Shown here: positions 9,101 to 16,215 of the stretch, piece by piece
Layout: every line of letters begins with the position of its first letter
Numbering within the stretch: the first letter of the stretch is position 1
From: Acidiphilium acidophilum
GTDB lineage: Bacteria > Pseudomonadota > Alphaproteobacteria > Acetobacterales > Acetobacteraceae
Assembly: GCF_033842475.1 (NCBI RefSeq)
Contig: NZ_JAWXYB010000018.1
Coordinates: 124,001 to 188,000 of the forward strand
Direction: 5' to 3'
DNA: 64,000 bases
Translations under genes and position numbers: made by a program
The notes under the pieces: generated by a model
Told to the model about the DNA's origin: nothing
What the model saw: the letters and a program-made list of their open reading frames with translations, nothing else
The model's database searches: none

Positions 9101-9640
9101 CTAGCCGGTGCATCCACGGTAAAATGCGCGGAGATGATTGCGCGAGCCGCGCTCGAGATCGGCGTAGACTGCCAGGATTTCCGGCTTTTCGGTGCGTGAT
9201 GCCGCAACCTGCAGGTCGAAAATGTCGAGTTCCTCGATCAGCAGACCCACCCGCACGGCTTCGGCCTGGCTTTGCAGACCTCTGGAAAGAAGATCGTCAT
9301 GCATGTTCTGCAACACGGGGTCGTTGAAGCGGCCGATCGGCAGACCCTCCGCGGGGTCGGATAATCCATGTCGCTCCAGCAGGAGCAGGATCATGTCCAT
9401 ATGGGCCTGTTCGGAGCCGCTGATGTTGCCGAAGGGACGCAGGCCCCAGCTATCATGGAGTTGCAGATAGACATCCCGGGCGATCTTTTCTTCTTCGCGC
9501 ATTAGGAGCAGGTCGGCCCGCTCGTGCGCGGTCAAGGCGACGACGTCGATGGCGGAGGCGAGTGCCGCGCGCGTGGTCTCGACATGGGCCAGCCTATGAG
9601 CGCGTTGTGGCGTGATCCGCTCGTTGGGTTGATAGTTCAT
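9101..9640 (-). CDS. DUF2202 domain protein (ferritin-like fold)
   Basis: 179 residues. The segment LTAHERADLLLMREEEKIAR followed by DVYLQLHDSWGLRPFGNISGSEQAHMDMILLLLERHGL is characteristic of DUF2202, a ferritin-like four-helix family with EExxxR and ExxH motifs that could form a di-metal site. The C-terminal helices (IFDLQVAASRTEKPEILAVY, RGSRNHLRAFYRG) fit. No signal peptide is seen at the chosen start, so it may be cytoplasmic. Function in this family is unproven; redox or metal stress protection is plausible beside the VIT transporter. An AT-rich dyad lies about 105 bp upstream. Confidence 0.8.
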   Translation of the reverse strand: MNYQPNERITPQRAHRLAHVETTRAALASAIDVVALTAHERADLLLMREEEKIARDVYLQLHDSWGLRPFGNISGSEQAHMDMILLLLERHGLSDPAEGLPIGRFNDPVLQNMHDDLLSRGLQSQAEAVRVGLLIEELDIFDLQVAASRTEKPEILAVYADLERGSRNHLRAFYRGCTG

Positions 9641-9744
9641 GGTTATGGTATCTTTCGGTTTCAGGCACTGTTGGATTGCGACCCATTGTCGCGGAATTTT
9701 TCGTTATTCCGGACTGTGTCCGGGTGCCGGTTCGGTCCTTAAAT

Positions 9745-9766
9745 AAGATATATCTAAATACATCTG
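9745..9766. promoter_or_regulatory. AT-rich dyad resembling an Rrf2/NsrR-type operator
   Basis: AAGATATATCT followed directly by AAATACATCTG. Most of the 22 positions match between the arms. The half-sites resemble the AAGATG-ATTT pattern bound by NsrR, but without the usual central base. It lies about 105 bp upstream of the DUF2202 gene. Assignment to any regulator is inference. Confidence 0.3.
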
Positions 9767-9849
9767 TTCCGTCAAGAACGTGTCGCAAATTTCATGGCAA
9801 TGGGCGGTGCCACACGAACGCCCGATCATCAGCATTAATCGCCCCTGAT

Positions 9850-9878
9850 GTCAGTTTCCCTTAAAGGGAAACTGACAG
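9850..9878. repeat. 29-bp perfect palindrome made of two 14-bp terminal repeats, site 2
   Basis: TGTCAGTTTCCCTT, one A, then the exact reverse complement. It equals the 14-bp sequences at 8099-8112 and 11800-11813 placed end to end. It may be what remains after internal deletion of an insertion sequence, or a regulatory palindrome. No target duplication is seen around it. Confidence 0.55.
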
Positions 9879-10118
9879 AAGATCTCATTGATGCTATCCG
9901 CCTTTTCATAGCCTCATCCGCCCGTGCCGCACACTCCTGCAACGCCCCAGCAGATAACTCCAAACGCGTGATAGCTACCGTCCTCGCGGTCCTCCTTCAC
10001 AGGACATCAGCGAATCACACGCGACGAATCCGAAACAATTCACATTCGAGTCAACGAACAATCAGGCTGATATTATAGAGGCCATTGGTCACGGGCCGAA
10101 ACCATAACGGAGATCACG

Positions 10119-10814
10119 ATGCGGCAAACTCACCGGGAAACTCACTTGATCGCGCGGATCGGCTGGCTGCGGGCAGCGGTGCTGGGCGCGAACGATGGCA
10201 TCATATCGACATCGAGCCTGGTTCTGGGTGTGGCCTCCGCGGGCGGCAACGCGCACGGCGTATTGGTGGCGGGTGTGGCGGGGTTGGTCGCGGGTGCCAT
10301 GTCGATGGCAGCGGGCGAGTATGTGTCGGTCAGTTCGCAATCCGATACGGAGCGGGCCGATCTGGCGCGCGAAGGCCGCGAGTTGGCCGGCAATCCCGGA
10401 GCCGAGACCGAAGAGCTTGCCCAAATCTACGTCGACCGTGGTTTGGAGGCCGGACTCGCCGATGAGGTTGCGCGGCAACTCATGGAAAAGGACGCGCTGG
10501 GTGCCCACGCCCGCGATGAACTCGGTATTTCGGAGGCGACGACGGCGCGACCGGTGCAGGCGGCGATGGCCTCAGCCGCCACGTTCTCGGTTGGCGCCGT
10601 AGCACCGCTGATCCTGGTCCTGGTAGCCCCGGCGAGCGCGCTGCTGGCGGTGGTCGGGGTGGGGTCGCTGCTGTTCCTTGCCGGGCTGGGCATGATCGGT
10701 GCGAAAGCGGGTGGGGCAGGCTTGCTGAGGCCGACCCTGCGGGTGACGTTCTGGGGCGCGCTTGCTATGGGCATCACCACCGGCATCGGCGCCTTGATCG
10801 GCTCGGCTGTATGA
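10119..10814 (+). CDS. VIT1/CCC1 family Fe/Mn transporter
   Basis: 231 residues. The N-terminal HLIARIGWLRAAVLGANDGI motif and the following ISTSSLVLGVASAG, then LVAGAMSMAAGEYVSVSSQSD, are hallmarks of the VIT/CCC1 family, which exports Fe2+ or Mn2+ across the inner membrane. The middle hydrophilic part (ELAQIYVDRGLEAGLADEVARQLM) matches the family metal-binding domain, and three hydrophobic segments follow (about 145-165, 168-188, 205-228), five in total. A GGAG ribosome binding site lies 6 bases before the ATG. The ATPase reading frame begins 38 bp downstream, suggesting a two-gene metal export unit now broken. Confidence 0.92.
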   Translation: MRQTHRETHLIARIGWLRAAVLGANDGIISTSSLVLGVASAGGNAHGVLVAGVAGLVAGAMSMAAGEYVSVSSQSDTERADLAREGRELAGNPGAETEELAQIYVDRGLEAGLADEVARQLMEKDALGAHARDELGISEATTARPVQAAMASAATFSVGAVAPLILVLVAPASALLAVVGVGSLLFLAGLGMIGAKAGGAGLLRPTLRVTFWGALAMGITTGIGALIGSAV

Positions 10815-10851
10815 GCGGCGTCATCACCGCGTTCATCGACGGCGGGTTTGG

Positions 10852-11799
10852 ATGATGCTTGCGCATGCCCGGTTGCGCGCGGTGATTCTCGGGCTTCTCG
10901 TGGTCGGTTTGGCCGTGGGGCTGATGGCCGATGCGCTGGGATATCGGCAGCTAACGATCGTCGCCTGGGACGCTCCAGCCACGATCGTGGCACTGGTGGT
11001 GGCGATCGATTTCATCGCCGGACTGTGGCGGGGCACACTTGGGGTCGATCTGATTGCGTTGCTGGCGATCGCGGCCTCGATCGCGCTGGGGCAGCATTTG
11101 GCGGGCGTGATCGTCGCTGCGATGGTCGCCGGCGGTGCGGCACTCGAGGAATATGCCGGGGCGCGGGCGCGTCGGGAGTTGGCGGCGCTGGTTTCGCGCA
11201 CGCCGGTGATCGCGCATCGCACCCGCGATGGCGTGATCGTCGATATCGCGATCGCGGCGGTGGCGATCGGTGATGAGTTGATCATCAAGCCTGGCGAGGT
11301 GGTGCCGGTCGACGGCGCGGTGGTGCAAGGTCCGGCGATTCTGGATGAATCCCCCCTGACCGGTGAGCCGTTGCCGGTGACGCGGGCGGTCGATCAAACG
11401 GTGCGCAGCGGCGTGTTGAACGCGGGCGGCCCGTTCGTCCTGCGCGGCACCGCGACGGCGGCGCACAGCACATTCGAGGCGATCGTGCGGCTGGTCCGAT
11501 CTGCCGAGCGCGAGCGGCCGCCGATGGCGCGGCTCGCCGATCGCTGGGCGGTCGCGTTTCTGGCGATAACCCTGGCGTCGTGTGGCGCGGTCTGGCTCTG
11601 GACCGGTGAGGCGATGCGCGCGCTTGCCATCCTGGTGGTGGCCACGCCGTGCCCGCTCATCCTGGCGACGCCGGTGGCGTTGATCTGCGGCATTTCGCGG
11701 GCGGCCAAGCGCGGCGTCATTATCAAGGGCGGCGGCGCGCTCGAGCGGTTATCCCGCGCCAACGTCGCCCTGTTCGACAAGACCGGCACGCTGACCACG
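10852..11799 (+). pseudogene. Heavy-metal P-type ATPase, truncated after the phosphorylation motif
   Basis: About 316 residues remain of a protein normally twice as long. Visible are the actuator-domain ILDESPLTGEPLPV (TGE loop), the membrane motif ATPCPLILATPVALICGISR (CPL instead of the CPC of copper pumps), and the phosphorylation site ALFDKTGTLT. Right after this motif homology ends at TGTCAGTTTCCCTT, and the frame runs 18 codons into foreign sequence. The ATP-binding domain and last membrane helices are missing, so the pump cannot work. No N-terminal metal-binding domain is present. Placed just after the VIT gene, it probably exported a divalent metal. Confidence 0.88.
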
Positions 11800-11813
11800 T
11801 GTCAGTTTCCCTT
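11800..11813 (+). repeat. 14-bp terminal-repeat remnant, site 3
   Basis: TGTCAGTTTCCCTT exactly at the break of the P-type ATPase gene, followed by 5 bp and then the left end of the ISL3-type element. This indicates that an unknown element entered the ATPase gene first and ISL3 landed or deleted next to its end. Confidence 0.55.
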
Positions 11814-11818
11814 AAAGA

Positions 11819-13564
11819 GGCTCTTCCTCAATTCGTGTGATCGTAGTGCTGCTTGACGGCTGGAACGGAGACTGGGCTGATGTGGCATGATCAAAAATGC
11901 AAAATGGGCGCTTGGATCTGGCCTCGAGCTCTTGGGGTCGGAGTGCCGCGACGGGCGCTGGACGGTCTCGGCCGTGGGACGGGGGAGCGCTCGTTGTCCC
12001 GGATGTGATATGCGATCTAGCCGGCGTCACGGTTGGCAGGTTCGCCTTCTGCAGGACCTGCCGGCTCAGGGGACGCCAGTCACGCTGCGCGTCTGCCTTT
12101 CACGATGCCGATGTCAGAACCAAGGGTGCGCGCGCAAGACGTTCAGCGATCGGCTTCCCAAAATCGCCCCACCGTTTGCTCGAAGGACCTGCCGGGTGGC
12201 CGATTGACCAGGCTCTTCGGCCATGCCGCCGGGTCGTCCGGCAGAGCGCCTGATGGCTAGCCTGGGGCTGCCACAGAGTGATGACACGATTTTGCGTCAT
12301 CTCAAGCGCCATGCTGGCGCGCCTGCCGAGGCAGCAACGGTGCGGGTGGTTGGGGTAGATGACTGGGCTTGGCAGAGGGGGTTCCGCTACGGGACGATCA
12401 TGGTCGACCTTGAACGGCGCGAGGTGGTTGACGTGCTGCCTGACCGTTTGGCCGAGGCCACCGGCCATTGGCTGGCGCAGCATCCCGGTATTGAGATCGT
12501 CAGCCGAGATCGCGCTGGTCTCTACGCGGAAGGCGCGCGCCAGGGCGCGCCGCAGGCGAAGCAGGTGGCCGATCGCTTCCACTTGCTGCAGAACTTCCAG
12601 AAGACGATCGAGCAGCAATTGAGCCGCGCGCCTCGGCCCAACAGGCAACCCTCGCCGTCGCTTACCGAGGCCGAGCCCGTGATCCGCGCTGAATGGATTG
12701 GTCACGGGCGGCAGCCAGCGTTGGTAGAACATCGGCAACTGGGTTCAATAGGCCGCAGGGCCGTCAATACGGACAAGTTCAACCAGGTCAAAGCTTTGCA
12801 ACTTTCCGGTCACCGCATCACCGCGATTGTCCGCCAGACGAAGTTCAGTCGGCGCACCGTTACGAAATGGGTGCAACTCGATGCGCTGCCAGAGCGCAAC
12901 GTGATGGCGCCGAAGCCGAACACACCAAGCGGTTTTCACGACCATCTTGCTCGACGTTGGGCCGAGGGTTGCTCGTCCGGGCGGGTCTTGCTGCTGGAGA
13001 TCAGAGACCTTGGCTACACCGGCAGCCTATCTCATCTGGGTCGGCTTCTGGCGGGTTGGCACCGTGCCGGGCGCCCTGTCACTGTCGATGCCGCCACGGC
13101 TGCCACGCCCAATTTGATCGATCCATTGACCGGACATCTGGTCTCGCCGATCGTGGCCGCTGCATTGTGTGTCAAGCCGCGCGGCTTGCTGACGGACGCC
13201 CAGGCGGCAAAAGTGGATGCGTTCAAGACAATATCTCCCGCATTCGCCACGATGCGAGCATTGGCAATGCGCTTCCGGGGCATTCTGCGCGGCGGCGATG
13301 TCGAAAAGCTCACCGTCTGGCTGCATGACGCCGATCTCTCAACACTTTATGGTATTCGCCGCTTCGTCCATGCGCTGCGCCAAGATTTGGCGGCGGTTTG
13401 CAACGCAATAACCGAAACCTGGAGCAACGGTCAGACTGAAGGTCAAATCAACCGACTGAAGACGCTGAAACGGGCGATGTACGGCCGTGCGGGCGTCGAT
13501 TTGCTCCGCGCGCGAATGATGCCCTTCAGAGTCGACCCGAAATCACACGAATTGAGGCAGAGCC
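11819..13564 (+). mobile_element. ISL3-type insertion sequence
   Basis: 1,746 bp between inverted repeats that match the ISL3 family ends: left GGCTCTTCCTCAATTCGTGT, right end reverse complement GGCTCTGCCTCAATTCGTGT, one mismatch in the first 20 bases. The 8-bp flanks differ (CTTAAAGA left, CCAAAATG right), so the expected 8-bp target duplication is missing and one side was probably rearranged after insertion. Confidence 0.88.
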
Positions 13565-13629
13565 CCAAAATGCTGCTCTGGAACAGCACCAGCCCGAGGC
13601 GCTCAAAGCATGCCAAACACCACCTATGA
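11887..13629 (+). pseudogene. ISL3 family transposase with compensating frameshifts
   Basis: The N-terminal part (zinc-finger-like CPGCDMRSSRRHGW and the later RCRCQNQGCARKTF) is in one frame up to a stop at 12205-12207 (CRVAD). The expected continuation RLTRLFGHAAG is in another frame, and the original frame resumes at RPAERLMASLGLPQSDDTIL. The rest is intact, with VGVDDWAWQRGFRYGTIMVD (first Asp), IVSRDRAGLYAEGA (second Asp) and TETWSNGQTEGQINRLKTLK (Glu). The frame then reads through the right terminal repeat and stops at 13629, overlapping the next gene. Two opposite frameshifts within about 50 bp imply inactivation; sequencing error should be excluded. Confidence 0.82.
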
Positions 13630-14044
13630 CGGGCGCGAGATTTCACCTGACCCGCCCTTCGGCGCGTCGATCGTCGCGTACCGTCGACGCACCGATCTGA
13701 TCGAGTTTCTCATCCTCCACCGGGCGGAACGCGGCTCCTCGTACGAAGGCGACTGGGCGTGGACACCACCCGCCGGCGCCCGTTGGCCCGGCGAACATCC
13801 AGATCAATGCGCCCAACGCGAACTCAGAGAAGAAACCGGCCTCACAACGCCGGTGCAACACACCGACCATGGCACCGCCGATTGGCTGGTTTACCGCACC
13901 GAAATACCACTCGGAACAAGCATCACCCTCGACGCAGAGCACGATCGCTACGCCTGGTTGAACGTCCAACAAGCCTGCGCCCGCTGCGCCCCCGTACAGG
14001 TCGCCGCCCAAATCCGAGCCATAGCCCGCGAACTCGACCTATGA
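13610..14044 (+). CDS. NUDIX hydrolase
   Basis: 144 residues with a perfect NUDIX box, G-ARWPG-E-HPDQCAQ-REL-R-EE-T-GL (residues about 56-78), which binds Mg2+ and cleaves nucleoside diphosphate-X compounds. The substrate cannot be read from sequence; the N-terminal SIVAYRRRTDLIEFLILHRA is similar to small NUDIX proteins acting on nucleotides. Its start lies inside the read-through tail of the ISL3 transposase frame, so its own promoter may have been lost or replaced by the element. Followed by 166 bp without a gene. Confidence 0.88.
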   Translation: MPNTTYDGREISPDPPFGASIVAYRRRTDLIEFLILHRAERGSSYEGDWAWTPPAGARWPGEHPDQCAQRELREETGLTTPVQHTDHGTADWLVYRTEIPLGTSITLDAEHDRYAWLNVQQACARCAPVQVAAQIRAIARELDL

Positions 14045-14584
14045 TCGGTCCACACCATGCAACGCTACGGGTATCCCCTCACCGATCCGACCGCACCCCC
14101 TCGCCCACGCTCCCACCAAGCCCAAACCCCGAAACACCCCACTATCAAACACCCACTATCGTTTTCATGAAAGCGAACCGCAGATGAGGCTGCCTAACAA
14201 TCTTAGTACCATGACCATCCACACACCCCGCCTTTGCCTCCGGCCCTGGCTCGATCGCGACCGGGAAGCCTTTGCCACGATGCACGCGGACCCAGACGTC
14301 ATGGTCGATGCCCCAAAGCCCCTCGGCCGAGAGGAGAGCGATTGGAAGTTCGATCGCTACAACGTCTGCTTCGAACAACACGGATTTTGCCGCTGGTGCG
14401 TCGAAACTTTGGACGGGTGTTGGCGGCGGTGAGAATCCGCGCATAAACGGCGCGGGATAGTTACCATAGTGAATTGACTTAATGAGTGCGGGGCAGTTTG
14501 ACACGGTGTGGGAGAGTTGGCGGAGGAGGCAGTGGCAGTGGGTAGCTGTCCCTCTGCTCTGAGGCTGCTGCCGTGCTCGCAGCC

Positions 14585-14638
14585 GTCAAGGACGCTTCGC
14601 GCCGCGCAAGAGCGCGGTGGCCTTCGGCCATCCTTGAC
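14585..14638 (-). other. Predicted three-way-junction structure, copy B
   Basis: Outer 8-bp stem 14585-14592 with 14631-14638, hairpin A 14602-14607 with 14612-14617, and hairpin B 14618-14622 with 14626-14630; B abuts both A and the closing strand. It lies about 100 bases downstream of the passenger gene, in its transcription direction. Confidence 0.45.
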
Positions 14639-14740
14639 CGCCGCTGCGCGCGACAGCGTCGGAATTCGCAGGTCGGGACGACAGGATGGCCGTGCTGATC
14701 GAACTACAGGATTGGTGTTGTATCAGTGGCGCTGGCGCTT

Positions 14741-15178
14741 TCAGGGTGGGCGTCGCGCGCCGGTGTCGTTTTGATCAATCCTGGCAATCCGGCTCGGGCG
14801 ACGTTGAGGCCGGAGACCTGTCAAGCGCACGAAAGGTGAAACGGAGCGACCGCAACGATGACAGAGGTGATGTCCTGGGGGAGTACTGCTGGTCCAGGGC
14901 TTTCGCGAAGCCCCGGCGATTGCCAATCCACGCGAAAGCGCGGTTTCCGGTTGCTTAGCAGGACCATGATCCGTCACGCGGACCGCCCGAGCGCGGTAAT
15001 GGCGATTTCTCGCCGCATGCATGACACGTCCTCGCGGGGTTGCCTGATAACGTCGGCGAGCTTCTCTTTGCCGTTCACGACGAGCTTCCCGGGCGCAAGT
15101 TCGCATGCAGTAGATCTGACCTCGGTCGCACTGTGGGCAGACAAGCACTTGGCACAGACAGCGACTGCAAACGAACAT
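14741..15178 (-). CDS. Cys-rich passenger protein of the small mobile element, copy B
   Basis: Identical 145-residue protein to the one at 7324-7761. The frame can be extended upstream to 15262, but the extra residues look noncoding and copy A lacks their upstream bases, so the ATG giving MFVCSRC is preferred. Here the native upstream region is kept, including the palindrome at 15393-15408. It is the only gene in the element, so it may help mobility or be a selfish accessory. Zinc-ribbon character is inferred from the clustered CxxC motifs. Confidence 0.6.
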   Translation of the reverse strand: MFVCSRCLCQVLVCPQCDRGQIYCMRTCAREARRERQREARRRYQATPRGRVMHAARNRHYRARAVRVTDHGPAKQPETALSRGLAIAGASRKPWTSSTPPGHHLCHRCGRSVSPFVRLTGLRPQRRPSRIARIDQNDTGARRPP

Positions 15179-15392
15179 TCTGCAGATTATTCCATCAACG
15201 CCTGCGGCCGAGCATGACCTGCTGACGCAATTCACACTGTCTTTGGTCATCTGGTCCAACAACTGCTCACTTCCCCAGCTGATTCAAATCCTCGAACGTT
15301 CTGCGTTTCCTGACGGACCTCGTACCCGGCCGATCTGGTTCTCGTGTGATTTAGGCGCCGGGTCCAGGTTGCCGTAAAGGCCGGTCAGTGCC

Positions 15393-15408
15393 GTCCATTT
15401 AAATGGAC
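15393..15408. promoter_or_regulatory. 16-bp palindrome upstream of the passenger gene
   Basis: GTCCATTTAAATGGAC is a perfect palindrome, flanked by TGCC on the left and its complement GGCA on the right with small gaps. It lies about 215 bp upstream of the passenger start and close to the element end, so it may be an operator or a transposase-binding site. Confidence 0.35.
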
Positions 15409-15782
15409 TCGGCAGCTACGCGCCGTTTATGCGCGGATTCTCACCGCCGCCAACAGACGGGCAATTCATCGGCTACACCGGCATCATGCGAGCGTCCGCT
15501 CGTCATCCGCTCGGTCCGCACGATGAGATCGGATGGCGCTTGATCCGCCCCGCCTGGGGCTTCGGCTACGCGACCGAAGCCGCACAGGCCTCGCTGGACG
15601 ACGCATTCCTGCGCGTCGGTTTGACGGAAGTGCTGGCCTACACTGCGCCGGACAACGTCCGATCCCAGGCGGTCATGACCCGGCTAGGCCTCCGACGCGA
15701 CCCAGCCCGAGACTTTGCCGCTGCATTCGATGGCACCAACAAGTGGCAGGGCTTGGTCTGGGTAAGCCGCCACACCGTGTAA

Positions 15783-16215
15783 CCTCTCACCAACACCAGA
15801 CTGTAGGGCGGAAAAGCGACGCGTAATCCGCCTCCTTGCACCCCACCCCCTTTTCGCCGACGCCCCCACCAAGCCAAAACCTCGACCCCTCCCTATATTT
15901 AAAATACAGCATTTGAAGTGCTCACAATAGAGAAGACGTAACGGAATCGACTCGGAATATCGGTTACAATCCATTAGATTACATAATTTTTATGAAATGT
16001 ATGAATCCCGTAGCCTGCCAACGGGGGGTGGGTAATTACCAGTAGAAAAGCCTCTGCGCGCCAATTCCAACAACAAATTCGATTTTCCCCCGCCTGAGCA
16101 GCCTGACAAAACCACGTGCTGGCTTTGGGTGACATCGTTTCTCATGAATGTTCAGTTGATACCCCCCAATCCTCGAAAGCGTAGCGGGTGGCGATTTCGG
16201 ATGTCGCATAACTCC
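15783..16215. other. Intergenic stretch left of the second IS1634-type element
   Basis: 433 bp between the GNAT remnant and the IS. I see no gene or strong structure. An AT-rich patch lies around 15900-16010. A phrase near 15860 (CCCACCAAGCC) also occurs after the NUDIX gene near 14113. Confidence 0.35.

Larger units (their letters stand above)
9641..10118. other. Divergent intergenic region between the DUF2202 and VIT genes
   Basis: 478 bp without a convincing gene, between two divergently transcribed genes. It contains an AT-rich dyad (9745-9766) and a near-perfect 29-bp palindrome (9850-9878), both listed separately. Promoters for both neighbours must lie here, but I cannot place -35/-10 boxes with confidence. 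Confidence 0.4.
14418..15455 (-). mobile_element. Passenger element, copy B (complete, 1,038 bp)
   Basis: Bounded by perfect 37-bp inverted repeats beginning TGTTGGCGGCGGTGAGAATC and flanked by a 6-bp direct repeat GACGGG (14412-14417 and 15456-15461). It contains only one plausible gene, the Cys-rich protein, and no DDE transposase, so it is probably mobilised by a relative elsewhere. I do not recognise the family from the ends. An 816-bp inverted copy lies at 7269-8084. Confidence 0.82.
14211..15782 (+). pseudogene. GNAT acetyltransferase split by passenger element copy B
   Basis: The 5' part (14211-14417) encodes TIHTPRLCLRPWLDRDREAF up to VETLDG. The 3' part (15462-15782) encodes QFIGYTGIMRASARHPLGPH, the acetyl-CoA-binding region IRPAWGFGYATEAAQASLDD and AYTAPDNVRSQAVMTRLGL. 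Removing bases 14418-15461 (the element plus one copy of the 6-bp target duplication) restores one frame of 175 residues, normal for RimJ/RimL-type GNAT proteins. The interrupted allele yields only a 5' fragment with a short foreign tail. Confidence 0.88.

Noticed and set aside
14508-14774. 88-residue frame in the noncoding arm of the passenger element (also 7728-7994)
   Set aside because: It runs across the structured segment, and the translation is Arg/Ser-rich without family features.
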